Part shown: positions 52,037 to 60,878 of the stretch, one piece after another | Layout of the letters: every line of letters begins with the position of its first letter | Position numbering within the stretch: position 1 is the stretch's first letter | NCBI GenBank assembly: GCA_037190805.1 | Contig: JBBCJR010000004.1 | Location: 434,001-498,000, forward strand | DNA from: JBBCJR01 sp037190805 | Lineage (GTDB): Bacteria > Pseudomonadota > Alphaproteobacteria > Sphingomonadales > Sphingomonadaceae | DNA: 64,000 nucleotides | Reading direction: 5' to 3' | Notes under the pieces: model-generated | What the model saw: only the letters and a program-made list of their open reading frames with translations | Told to the model about the DNA's origin: nothing | Database searches by the model: none | Program-made: the position numbers and the translations under genes

Positions 52037-53116
52037 TCAGATGACAGATTTACAGTCATGTGATTTAAGTTTTGGAAGAACAGATTTCGCAAACAACCGC
52101 ATCTGTCGTTCAGCAACGTCATATGGCATTCCGCCATGGCTGAACGAAATGACTAGAGCGCCGGCGTCGAGCATATTTACCCGCTCCATCAGACGCTCAT
52201 AAGCCTGATCGGGAGTTCCATAGACCTGAAGATTGACAAGAAAATCTATGAAAGCATCCTTACCGTGCTTCTCGATTGTACGCGCCAATGCCGCATAGTA
52301 TTCATATCCATTAATTTTCGAGAACTCTTTGTTTCCGAATTCATATTGCTCGAATATCGATTCACTATAGCGGCGACTGTAATTTCTATGGATTCTGAAG
52401 GCTTCATCTTCAGTTTCAGCGCACGCCATCCAAGTGCACAAAATTGGCTTTGGCGCTTCGCTTCCATTTATCTCTCGGTAAATCTCGCGATACATTTCGA
52501 GATCCGCGACGGTTTTATCCCAGGGCTTCTGCGCGATGACGAGCAAACCCGCCCCCAGCTTCGCCATGATCTTCGCGGACTCCGGCGAGACCGAAGCAGC
52601 ATAGATGCGGTTCCGGAAGGTCAGGAACGGCGCAGGCCGGATCGCCGTGCGAGGCTGTCGATACAGACGGTCATCGCACTCGATATATCCCGTCTCCAAT
52701 GCCGCGATGATCGCCTGGGAGTAGCTGACGAACCGCTCGCGCGATTCACCCATCGGAATCCGGAAACCTTCGAACTCTTCGCGCGCCAGCCCGCGCCCGA
52801 TGCCAAAAATCGCCCGGCCGTTGGACACGATGTCGAGCAGCGCCACTTCCTCGGCAACCCGGACCGGGTCGTGCCAAGGCAAGATATTCGCCATCGACCC
52901 GAGCTTGATCCGGCTCGTCCGGCCGGCCATGTAGGTCAGGAACTGCGACACGTTGGGGCACATCACATAGCCGTTGAAGTGATGTTCCGGCGACCATATG
53001 GAATCGAACCCTAGGGGTTCGACCAGATCGGCTATCCCCAGCTCGCAGTCATAGGTCTCCTTGTCCGTCCGCGCCCCATCCAGGTTCTGGAAGCTGAAGG
53101 ATACCCCGACGTGCAT
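52037..53116 (-). CDS. LLM-class flavin-dependent monooxygenase
   Basis: This 359-residue bacterial luciferase-like protein is a TIM barrel using reduced FMN. Segments include LGIADLVEPLGFDSIWSPEHHF, LGSMANILPWHDPVRVAEEVALLDIVSNGRAIFGIGRG and AQKPWDKTVADLEMYREIY. It hydroxylates or oxidatively cleaves its substrate and needs an FMN reductase, present at 41073. Two copies of a candidate TetR operator lie in its upstream gap (53134 and 53242). Confidence 0.9.
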   Translation of the reverse strand: MHVGVSFSFQNLDGARTDKETYDCELGIADLVEPLGFDSIWSPEHHFNGYVMCPNVSQFLTYMAGRTSRIKLGSMANILPWHDPVRVAEEVALLDIVSNGRAIFGIGRGLAREEFEGFRIPMGESRERFVSYSQAIIAALETGYIECDDRLYRQPRTAIRPAPFLTFRNRIYAASVSPESAKIMAKLGAGLLVIAQKPWDKTVADLEMYREIYREINGSEAPKPILCTWMACAETEDEAFRIHRNYSRRYSESIFEQYEFGNKEFSKINGYEYYAALARTIEKHGKDAFIDFLVNLQVYGTPDQAYERLMERVNMLDAGALVISFSHGGMPYDVAERQMRLFAKSVLPKLKSHDCKSVI

Positions 53117-53133
53117 ATTTTTCTCCGATTATC

Positions 53134-53147
53134 ATACTAATGGGTAC
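53134..53147. promoter_or_regulatory. Candidate TetR operator, site 2
   Basis: ATACTAATGGGTAC lies upstream of the LLM monooxygenase and is related to sites at 45679, 53242 and 56026. Confidence 0.45.
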
Positions 53148-53241
53148 AGGCTATATCGCTTCAAATTCGGCTTAATCCGCTGGCCGTGGCGTTAGGAAGC
53201 CTTTCCGATTCGCACTATTAGATACGTTTAGATATTAAATT

Positions 53242-53255
53242 ATACTAATCAGTAT
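53242..53255. promoter_or_regulatory. Candidate TetR operator, site 3
   Basis: ATACTAATCAGTAT has perfect 5-bp arms (ATACT/AGTAT) around AATC. It lies upstream of the LLM monooxygenase gene. Confidence 0.5.
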
Positions 53256-53302
53256 TTTTGTCAACGCATGCGTGTTGCCCGTTCCCAATTTATCGCCTGC
53301 TG

Positions 53303-54070
53303 CTAGGGTGCGAATCCCGCCTTGAGCTTAGTCGCCGCTGTGCGCAGCAGACCGACGTCGCTGCCGATGATAAACAGGCTCATCCCACTGACGCGCAACG
53401 CGTGGCAACGCGCGGGATCGGGCAGGAATATCCCAGTCGGCGGCCCGGCCTCACAAGCCTTCTGAACCGTGGAGATGGCCTCTTCCACCGCTCTCCCATC
53501 CGGCGTGGCGCAGCCCAGGGAAAGAGCAAGATCAGCCGGGCCGATAACCAGACCATCCACTCCGGGAACTGCGGCGATCTCATCAATCTGTGCGACGCCC
53601 GCCTGATCCTCGATCTGGCAAAGCACAGCGGTCATTCGGTCGGCGGCCCGCGTCAACGTCGCCACAGGGATGGTGCCGTAACCCCCTGCTCGTGGCGAGT
53701 TCGAATAGCCGCGTCCAGCGGCATAGCGGGCAATTGACACCGCTCCAATCGCGCCGGCTGCGCTTGCGACATGTGGAATCAAAATGCCGACACTCCCGCT
53801 GTCCAGCGCCTGCTGCGCCTCGGCGGCGGCACCTGACGACAGCCGAACGATGACCGGCAGATCGACAGCAATGGCCGCCAGAAGCAGATGATCGACCGCG
53901 GCTCGGTCGAGTGGCGCATGCTCGGTGTCGAGAATGATGAAATCCAGGCCCGACAGGCCGAGGATCTCGACTACCGCAGCCGCGGGTAGCTTCACCAGCG
54001 TCCCCAGCAGCGGCTCTCGCCGGAGAAGCCGCTGCCGGAACCCAGCCCGCCTCGAACGCGCTCCGTTCAT
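53303..54070 (-). CDS. HpcH/HpaI-type aldolase
   Basis: This 255-residue class II, metal-dependent aldolase is a TIM barrel. Visible motifs are LSGLDFIILDTEHAPLDR (about 38-55), PVIVRLS, GILIPHVASA and VDGLVIGPADLALSLGC (about 172-188), which carries the metal and phosphate-site residues. HpcH-type enzymes split 2-keto-4-hydroxy acids into pyruvate and an aldehyde. This would be the last carbon-cleavage step in this cluster. It is followed 21 bp downstream of the hydrolase gene. Confidence 0.88.
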   Translation of the reverse strand: MNGARSRRAGFRQRLLRREPLLGTLVKLPAAAVVEILGLSGLDFIILDTEHAPLDRAAVDHLLLAAIAVDLPVIVRLSSGAAAEAQQALDSGSVGILIPHVASAAGAIGAVSIARYAAGRGYSNSPRAGGYGTIPVATLTRAADRMTAVLCQIEDQAGVAQIDEIAAVPGVDGLVIGPADLALSLGCATPDGRAVEEAISTVQKACEAGPPTGIFLPDPARCHALRVSGMSLFIIGSDVGLLRTAATKLKAGFAP

Positions 54071-54091
54071 GTTGACGGCCTCCTGGGATCG

Positions 54092-54913
54092 TCAGTGGTT
54101 TATGACACCCCGGCGACGCAGAAACTCCATGACCCGCCCGACCATTTCCTCGGGCTCCTCGTACATGGGGTAATGGCCGACATTGGCGACATCGTGCAGT
54201 TCCGCCATATCGCCCATCTCTGCCATGCTCATCTGGTTCAGCTCGATCGGCACGTAGAAGTCGGCGGCGCCGTTGATGATCATAACGGGACAGCGCAGCG
54301 CTCCGAGCTTTCCGCGCACATCATGATTTGCCCAGCCCTGGAGGTCGCCGCTGCCCGCCTGCTGTGGCGCGCGGTGCATCCAAGCCAGCTCCTTGCGCTT
54401 GAAGTCCGACACCTGAGGCGGCATCGAGGATGTCGACGCCTCCTCGCAAGCCAAGGTCCAGCTCAAGGCCCATGACGGCTCTTCGGCCTCTGCGGGATTG
54501 GGGAACGTCGGCGTCCAGGCAGCGCCTTCCTGGGGAATGATCGCCAGATAATCCTCCGAACGATTGGCAGCCAGGTCGAAGCAGATGTCGCCACCGATAG
54601 ACATGCCGGTCACGATCGGCTTTTGTCCGGGGCAAACCACCTGCCCGAAGCGATGGACGAACTCCGCCTGGACATGGATCGAGCGGGTCGGTTCCCAGTT
54701 GATCGCATTCGACCTTGAATGGCCCGGCAGATCCATCGCGATCGCCCGGAAGCCATGCTGAGCCAGCAGTGGCAGCACGTAGCGATATTCTCGCGAGTCG
54801 GCCTGTGCCGTATGGACGCACAGAAAGGGAATTCCCTCCCCGCACTCGTCGAAGAAGATGCGGGTTCCATCGATATCAACATAATGGCCGACAATGGGCT
54901 CGAGCTGGGTCAT
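54092..54913 (-). CDS. Alpha/beta hydrolase
   Basis: This hydrolase has 273 residues from the ATG at 54913. The nucleophile elbow is GMSIGGD (Ser near residue 101) and the catalytic histidine is in NVGHYPMYEEPEEM. The aspartate is likely the one in NGAADFYVP. The oxyanion side is CVHTAQADSREYRYVLPLL. The closest style is the C-C bond or ester hydrolases of catabolic clusters. The gene overlaps the SCP2-like gene (ATGA). Confidence 0.88.
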   Translation of the reverse strand: MTQLEPIVGHYVDIDGTRIFFDECGEGIPFLCVHTAQADSREYRYVLPLLAQHGFRAIAMDLPGHSRSNAINWEPTRSIHVQAEFVHRFGQVVCPGQKPIVTGMSIGGDICFDLAANRSEDYLAIIPQEGAAWTPTFPNPAEAEEPSWALSWTLACEEASTSSMPPQVSDFKRKELAWMHRAPQQAGSGDLQGWANHDVRGKLGALRCPVMIINGAADFYVPIELNQMSMAEMGDMAELHDVANVGHYPMYEEPEEMVGRVMEFLRRRGVINH

Positions 54914-55347
54914 TTCCGGCCTCCCTGCGCGCAGGTGAAGATGCATTCGGCAATCGCGGAGATCGCCTGGACCAGGCGCTGCGCCTCCAGAACATTGCCT
55001 TCCGAGCGAATTTCCGGTGGCCGCATCGGGTCGGCGCGCGCTATGTCCTCGGGACTGTCGAAGTAACGCGTGCCGGGCGTGACCAGATCTGGCCATTTGC
55101 GCTCGCCGGTGATGAAATATTCCCAAGCCTGGGCCGATCCAACGATTTTGAAGGTATAGCCAAGAATCGGCATATGATCGAAGGATTCGAGCACCCGCCC
55201 GCGATAGACCTTCAGCCAGCAGCGAGCATCTCCGCATTCCAGCATGATCGATCCGTCGAACCAGCGCGCCTGACGTATGAAACGCTCATGACTGTTGATC
55301 GCCTCGACCAGTCGCTGCCGGAAGCCTTCATCCCCAAAGTTCAGCAT
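54910..55347 (-). CDS. SCP2-like sterol-binding protein (tentative)
   Basis: This protein has 145 residues from the ATG at 55347. The body (FDGSIMLECGDARCWLKVYRG and the segment GTRYFDSPEDIARADPMRP) has the alternating hydrophobic pattern and GDARCWLKV strand of SCP2-type lipid or sterol carrier folds. I am not certain of the family. It overlaps the hydrolase (4 bp). A lipid-carrier role would fit a hydrophobic substrate. Confidence 0.55.
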   Translation of the reverse strand: MLNFGDEGFRQRLVEAINSHERFIRQARWFDGSIMLECGDARCWLKVYRGRVLESFDHMPILGYTFKIVGSAQAWEYFITGERKWPDLVTPGTRYFDSPEDIARADPMRPPEIRSEGNVLEAQRLVQAISAIAECIFTCAQGGRK

Positions 55348-55375
55348 ATTGTCCTCCTGACGGCCACCGGCGCGA

Positions 55376-55753
55376 TCATCGCGGCCCTTCCGACGTGATA
55401 TCCTCGAAAATCCACGCCGAGACATTCACGATGGTATTCGAGATACCCATGCGACCATCTGCGATTTCACGATTAACACCGGACCAGAACGCGTTCAGAT
55501 CATCCGTTTCGACGTCCCAAACGGCGCAATATCGCCATTTGGATTTCTCTTCGACAAAAGCCTGATTGGGCTGTTGCACGTCGGCAAGACGAAGGCGCCG
55601 CACTGCCTTGAAACCGGGGGTGTTCAGACAGTCCCGTACATGGTCGACATTATACCAGCGGTTGAATTCATCCTCAGTGCCCTCGACCGGATTAGAGAAT
55701 ACGAGCAACTTATATCTTGTCGCTGATCTGAAATTTCTTTCTTTGTCAGACAT
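55376..55753 (-). CDS. EthD-like / dimeric alpha-beta barrel protein
   Basis: This 125-residue protein opens with a short loop and then KLLVFSNPVEGTEDEFNRWYNVDHVRDCLNTPGF (about 15-48). That is the EthD/DABB-type pattern of FNxWYxxxHVxD. The C-terminal part (KSKWRYCAVWDVETDDLNAFWSGV) also fits. Family members are small ferredoxin-like folds associated with oxidation of ethers or aromatic compounds. It is the first gene of the hydrolase-SCP2-like-EthD block and diverges from the iron alcohol dehydrogenase. Confidence 0.7.
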   Translation of the reverse strand: MSDKERNFRSATRYKLLVFSNPVEGTEDEFNRWYNVDHVRDCLNTPGFKAVRRLRLADVQQPNQAFVEEKSKWRYCAVWDVETDDLNAFWSGVNREIADGRMGISNTIVNVSAWIFEDITSEGPR

Positions 55754-56025
55754 TTAACGTATCCTCTCCGCAAGGGCTGCTAGTCGCCCACTTTATCTTC
55801 GTTAAGCTGCCCAGCAGCCGGCACGTCGCTCCGATCAAGCAGATTGACCAATATCGAGACGGTAATTGGGCATATTTATACCGTCAAGTATGAAAAATTC
55901 GATTCTTCAAACCATATTTGCGCTCCCGGCAGCCTGCCACATTCTAATTTTGCATGCGTTTGTGGACCACAATCGTCCGATTATCCTGCATTTTGGGTAG
56001 CTTTGACAGAATCATCGGGAATGCG

Positions 56026-56039
56026 TTACCTATCAGTAT
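56026..56039. promoter_or_regulatory. Candidate TetR operator, site 4
   Basis: TTACCTATCAGTAT matches the site-3 sequence at 11 of 14 positions and lies 30 bp before the iron alcohol dehydrogenase start. Confidence 0.4.
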
Positions 56040-56069
56040 ATAATTATTCGTGGACATAGGGCAGCTATC

Positions 56070-57239
56070 ATGATGTCGGGCAGCTTCAGGTCGAGCAGCG
56101 TCGAACAGGTCATCTTCGGCTTGCCAGCGGCCGATGCCGTCGTCGAGCAGGCTGAACGACTCGGCGCCCGGCGGGTCTTCATCCTGGCTGGCGGGCACCT
56201 GGAGCGCGAAACCGACTATGTCGCGACCGTAGCGCGGCACCTCGGCCGACGCTTTGCGCAGACGTGGACGGGGATACGTCCGCATGCGCCGCGTGCCGAT
56301 ATTCTTGCGGCGAGCCGCGCCATAGCCGACACGGGCGCCGATCTCATCGTCACAATCGGTGGGGGATCGGTCACCGATGCTGGCAAGATCGCGACTCTCG
56401 CGCTGAAACACGATGTGCGTACGGTTGGCGATTTTGATCGGATACGAGTGGTTGCAAAGCCTGACGGCAGCCTTGTCACCCCTCAACTGGAATCCCCTGA
56501 TATTCCCCTGGTCTGCGTTCCCACCACGCTATCGGGCGGTGAGTTCAACCCCTTGTCCGGGGCGACCGATGAAGCGACGAAGCACAAGCAGGCCTACGAC
56601 CAGCGCGGGATGGCGCCTCGGGTCGTCATTCTGGATCCCGCGGCGACAATCCACACTCCGGAATGGCTCTGGCTGTCGACCGGAATCCGGTCTGTCGACC
56701 ATGCGGTGGAGACTCTGGTATCGACCTGGTCGAATATCTTCGCCGACGGGCTGGCCGGTCGGGGGCTGGAGCTTTTGGCCGAAGGACTTCCTCGGTGCCG
56801 CTCGAACCCGGCCGATCTTGAAGCGCGCCTGCTCTGCCAACTTGGGGCCTGGCACACGGCATTACCGATGGTGGCGGGAATTCCCATGGGCGCCAGCCAT
56901 GCCATCGGCCATGTGCTCGGCGGAACATGCGGGGTACCCCACGGCATCACATCCTGCGTGATGGCTCCTTACGTTCAGAAATGGAACGCCGAGTTTGATG
57001 ATACGAAGCATAAAGCGATCAGCAGGATATTAGGAGATGCAAGCATTCCAGCTTGGGTTCTGCTCGATCGCTTGATCGCCAACCTAGGAATGCCGCGAAA
57101 ATTAAGAGATGTTGGCGTTTTGCAAGATCAATTCGATATAATTGCCGAGTATACTTTGCAAGACATATGGGGAAAAACAAATCCAAGGCCGATCAATGAC
57201 CAGCGAGATATAGTTCGTCTTCTGAATATGGCCATTTAA
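56070..57239 (+). CDS. Iron-containing alcohol dehydrogenase / maleylacetate reductase family
   Basis: This 389-residue protein has an N-terminal NAD-binding part with TIGGGSVTDAGKIATLAL. The C-terminal metal-binding helices hold GIRSVDHAVETLVS (Asp and His), GIPMGASHAIGHVLGGTCGVPHG (His residues and PHG), the classic iron-ADH signature. Maleylacetate reductases share this fold and act in aromatic ring-fission pathways, and the present one resembles them in length and motifs. It is divergent from the EthD-like block and probably under the same regulator. Confidence 0.9.
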   Translation: MMSGSFRSSSVEQVIFGLPAADAVVEQAERLGARRVFILAGGHLERETDYVATVARHLGRRFAQTWTGIRPHAPRADILAASRAIADTGADLIVTIGGGSVTDAGKIATLALKHDVRTVGDFDRIRVVAKPDGSLVTPQLESPDIPLVCVPTTLSGGEFNPLSGATDEATKHKQAYDQRGMAPRVVILDPAATIHTPEWLWLSTGIRSVDHAVETLVSTWSNIFADGLAGRGLELLAEGLPRCRSNPADLEARLLCQLGAWHTALPMVAGIPMGASHAIGHVLGGTCGVPHGITSCVMAPYVQKWNAEFDDTKHKAISRILGDASIPAWVLLDRLIANLGMPRKLRDVGVLQDQFDIIAEYTLQDIWGKTNPRPINDQRDIVRLLNMAI

Positions 57240-57635
57240 ATAACCCTTACGGCCTCATAGGCTGTATCGCCCATCGAGGACAATGAGGCCGGAACATCGT
57301 TTTCATAGTTTCTTCGTCACCCACTGCCCATGGTGGGAGATGCAACGGAGCAAAAATCGAAACAGGCTGACATGGTATGAGTCGAACCCTCCTCCTCATG
57401 GCCGACGCTGCATCAAAGTTGAATTGTATCGGTCGCTTGAGGAAGTATAGCGATAATTAGCGATGCATGGATCCCTCGATGCAGGGGCAATATTCGCTGC
57501 ACAGCGGTTGACAATCCCTATTCCTTTCATTTATTTTCCCTGCTTTATCGACTGCTCGCTCAGATGAGCAATGCTATAGGAGGTGATGCAAATTTCATTT
57601 TGCGGCCCCTTCCTGCGCTATCAAGCTGTCCACCG
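57240..57635. other. Gene-free stretch before dnaE2
   Basis: No credible gene is present in 396 bp. It contains a weak inverted repeat (GGCCTCAT at 57251 and ATGAGGCC at 57283) and, near 57530, TTCCCTGCTTTAT-like sequence related to the repeat-rich region at 63420-63575. Confidence 0.5.
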
Positions 57636-60600
57636 TCAGTGAAAATCGCGCGAAGGCGGCACGATCCGCATATTGCGAGGATGGCCGGCAAGCGACGCCT
57701 GGGACTGCCTGCCCCCTTCATCGGGGGCCGGCGCCTTCATCGCTTCGCCTGGCATCAATCCCATCAATTCTCCCGTACGATCGACGATCCGGCGCGCCAT
57801 AAAGTGGACGACGCCTTCCTCGCTGCGCTGGACCTCGCCTTCGACCAGCATCAGCCGCGATGCCATCACCTCGCGGCGATAACGTTCGAACAATCGCGCC
57901 CAGATCAGGACGTTGGCGATGCCGCCTTCATCCTCAAGGGTGACGAAGATCGCATTGCCCTGGCCCGGTCGCTGCCGCACCAGCACCACGCCGGCTGTGC
58001 GCACGATCCTGCCGTTGCGGGCACCGCAGACCTCGGTGCAGCTCATCACCCCTTCGGCCTGGAAGAGCGGCCGCAGGAACTGCATCGGATGCCCCTTCAG
58101 CGACAGGCGCGCGGTCTGGTAATCGGTCGTCACCTCCTCCCAGGGTTGGAGCGTGGGAAGCCGGGCATCCGGTTCGTCGCCAAGCGCGCGGGCGTTGGCA
58201 TGGTCGAACAGCGGCAGACTGCCCGTCGGCGTTCGTCGCGCTTCCCACAACGCATCGCGGCGGCCCATATCCAACGATCGCAAAGCATCGGCGTCGGCCA
58301 GCAGCCGTAAGGCGCGGGACGGCAGGCGGGCGGCACGCGCAAGTTGTTCGATCGACACGAAGGCTTCCTCGGCTCGCGCTGTCTCGATCGACCCGGCCCA
58401 TTCCGTCCTGAACCCATCCATCAGTCGGAACCCCAGGCGTAGGGCCAGGCCGCCGTCCCCACCCCGCTCGATGGCATGGTCCCAGCCGGACTGATTGACG
58501 TCGATCGGCCGCACCTCGACCCCATGGTCGCGGGCGTCGCGGACCAGCTGGGACGGCGCATAGAACCCCATCGGCTGCGAGTTCAGGATCGCGCAGGCGA
58601 AGATCGCCGGATGGTGGCATTTGAGCCAGCTGGACGCATAGACCAGGATCGCGAAGGACTGGGCGTGGCTTTCGGGGAAACCATAGCTGCCGAACCCCTC
58701 AATCTGCCTGAAGCAGCGTTCGGCGAAGTCGCGGTCATAGCCGCGCCGCACCATGCCGGCGACCATCTTCTCCTCGAACCGCTCCATCCGCCCGACATTG
58801 CGGAACGTCGCCATCGAATGGCGCAGCCGGTTGGCATCGGCGGGCGAGAATTCCGCCGCCGTGATCGCCAGGTTCATCGCCTGCTCCTGGAACAGCGGCA
58901 CGCCCAGCGTCTTGCCCAGCACCGCCTTCAGCTCATCGGGATCATGGGGCGGCTTGGGCGATGGCCATTCCACCGGTTCCTTCTTCGAACGGCGGCGCAG
59001 ATAGGGGTGGACCATGTCGCCCTCGATCGGGCCGGGGCGGACGATGGCGACCTGGATTACCAGATCGTAGAGTTCGCGCGGTTTCAGGCGCGGCAGCATG
59101 TTGATCTGGGCACGGCTTTCGACCTGGAACACGCCGATGCTGTCGCCCTTCTGCAGCATCGCATAGGTGGCGGTGTCATCCTGCGGGATGCTGTGCAGCT
59201 GGTAATCGCCGACATGCCATTGTCGCATCAGGTCGAACGTCTTGCGGAGGCAGCTCAACATCCCCAGCGCCAATATGTCGACCTTCATCAGGCCTAGGGC
59301 GTCGATATCGTCCTTGTCCCATTCGATGAAGGTGCGATCCGGCATCGCGGCATTGTGGATCGGCACCAGTTCATCGAGCCGACCCTCGGTCAGCACGAAG
59401 CCACCCACATGCTGGGACAGGTGACGGGGGAAGTTCAGCAGCCGGTCGACCAGCGCCTTCAGGCGAACAATCTCGCTGTTCCCGATATCGATCCCGGCTT
59501 GACGATAGCGCTCGGGCTCCATCGAGCCGGAAAAGCTGCCCCAGACCGTGCCGGTCAGCCGCCGGACGATATCCTCTGAAATGCCCAGCGCCTTGGCCAC
59601 TTCGCGCACCGCGCTGCGCGGACGGTAATGGATGACGGTGGCGGCGATCCCGGCCCGATCGCGACCATAGCGGTCATAGATATACTGCATGACGATCTCG
59701 CGCCGCTCATGCTCGAAGTCGATGTCGATATCCGGCGGCTCATCGCGCTCTTCCGACAGGAAGCGGGTGAACAGCAGCTTCTCCCGGATCGGATCGATCG
59801 CGGTGACGCCCAGCACATAGCAGACGATCGAATTGGCCGCCGACCCGCGTCCCTGACACAAGATGCCTTGGCCGCGCGCATAGGCGACCACATCATGCAC
59901 GGTCAGGAAATAATAGGCGTAATTCTTCGCCCGGATCAGGTCGAATTCGGCCTGAAGCTTTCCCCATCCTGCCTGCGTCAACCCGTCCGGATAGCGCTCC
60001 GGCAGCTTCTCGCGCACCAGATGCTCCAGCCACGCCTGCGGCTGCCAGCCTTCCGGTACCGGCTCGTGCGGATACTCATAGTGCAGCTGCGACAGGTCGA
60101 ACGCCACCCGCGCCAGCAAGACGCGCGTCTGGGCGATGGCGTCGGGCGCGTCGCGAAACAGCCGCATCATTTCCTGAGGGGGCTTCAGATGACGCTCCGC
60201 ATTGGGCAGCAGGCGTCGTCCGGCCCCGGCCACGCTCACCCCTTCGCGGATGCAGGTGACGATGTCCTGCAACGGCCGGTCCCCGGCGTCGGCATAGAGC
60301 GCGTCATTGGTGGCGATCAGGGGAATATCGAGCCGGCGCGCCAACGCCTCCAGACGCGTCAGGCGGCGGCGGTCGTCGCCCTGACAGGGCATGGTCGCGC
60401 CCAGCCACAAGCTCCCCCGCGCGCGCCACAGCAGGCGGCGCAGCAGGCACTCGTCCCCCTCGTCCGCCATGGCGATCAGCAACAGGTCGTCGCAGAACCG
60501 GACGAGGTGCGCGAAGGTCAGCAGGCAATCGCCCTTGACCGCCGCCCGGTTGCCCTCGGTCAGCATCCGGCACAGATGGCCCCAGCCGCGCCGGTTGGCA

Positions 60601-60878
60601 GGATAGGCAATGATGTCCGGCGTGCCGTCGCTGAACACCAGCCGCGCGCCCACCACCAGCTTCAGATCGACGCCCGGCTCCCCCTGATGCCGCGCCTCCT
60701 CCTGCTTCTCGCGCAATGCCGACCAGGCGCGGACGACGCCCGCAACGGTGTTGCGATCCGCGATGCCGATCCCCGCATAGCCCAGCGCCAGCGCCTGCTC
60801 GACCATCTCAGCAGGATGCGAAGCGCCGCGCAGGAAGGAGTAATTGGTCGCGGCGACCAGCTCGGCGAAAGCCGTCAT
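57636..60878 (-). CDS. dnaE2: Error-prone DNA polymerase DnaE2 (ImuC)
   Basis: This 1080-residue C-family polymerase performs SOS translesion synthesis. A PHP domain (about 1-230) starts ATNYSFLRGASHPAEMV. The palm motif PDIDIDF (382-388) carries the catalytic aspartates. CQGRGSAANS (341-350) is another conserved block. The C-terminal OB-fold segment and the GMVRRGYDRDFAERCFRQIEGFGSYGFPESHAQSFAI region match DnaE2. The ATG overlaps the imuB stop (ATGA), so the cassette is one operon under SOS control. Confidence 0.97.
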   Translation of the reverse strand: MTAFAELVAATNYSFLRGASHPAEMVEQALALGYAGIGIADRNTVAGVVRAWSALREKQEEARHQGEPGVDLKLVVGARLVFSDGTPDIIAYPANRRGWGHLCRMLTEGNRAAVKGDCLLTFAHLVRFCDDLLLIAMADEGDECLLRRLLWRARGSLWLGATMPCQGDDRRRLTRLEALARRLDIPLIATNDALYADAGDRPLQDIVTCIREGVSVAGAGRRLLPNAERHLKPPQEMMRLFRDAPDAIAQTRVLLARVAFDLSQLHYEYPHEPVPEGWQPQAWLEHLVREKLPERYPDGLTQAGWGKLQAEFDLIRAKNYAYYFLTVHDVVAYARGQGILCQGRGSAANSIVCYVLGVTAIDPIREKLLFTRFLSEERDEPPDIDIDFEHERREIVMQYIYDRYGRDRAGIAATVIHYRPRSAVREVAKALGISEDIVRRLTGTVWGSFSGSMEPERYRQAGIDIGNSEIVRLKALVDRLLNFPRHLSQHVGGFVLTEGRLDELVPIHNAAMPDRTFIEWDKDDIDALGLMKVDILALGMLSCLRKTFDLMRQWHVGDYQLHSIPQDDTATYAMLQKGDSIGVFQVESRAQINMLPRLKPRELYDLVIQVAIVRPGPIEGDMVHPYLRRRSKKEPVEWPSPKPPHDPDELKAVLGKTLGVPLFQEQAMNLAITAAEFSPADANRLRHSMATFRNVGRMERFEEKMVAGMVRRGYDRDFAERCFRQIEGFGSYGFPESHAQSFAILVYASSWLKCHHPAIFACAILNSQPMGFYAPSQLVRDARDHGVEVRPIDVNQSGWDHAIERGGDGGLALRLGFRLMDGFRTEWAGSIETARAEEAFVSIEQLARAARLPSRALRLLADADALRSLDMGRRDALWEARRTPTGSLPLFDHANARALGDEPDARLPTLQPWEEVTTDYQTARLSLKGHPMQFLRPLFQAEGVMSCTEVCGARNGRIVRTAGVVLVRQRPGQGNAIFVTLEDEGGIANVLIWARLFERYRREVMASRLMLVEGEVQRSEEGVVHFMARRIVDRTGELMGLMPGEAMKAPAPDEGGRQSQASLAGHPRNMRIVPPSRDFH

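Noticed and set aside
57578..57640. Short ORF with AGGAGG just before an ATG
   Set aside because: Only 18 codons are open and the AGGAGG-to-ATG spacing is too short (2 bp) for normal initiation.
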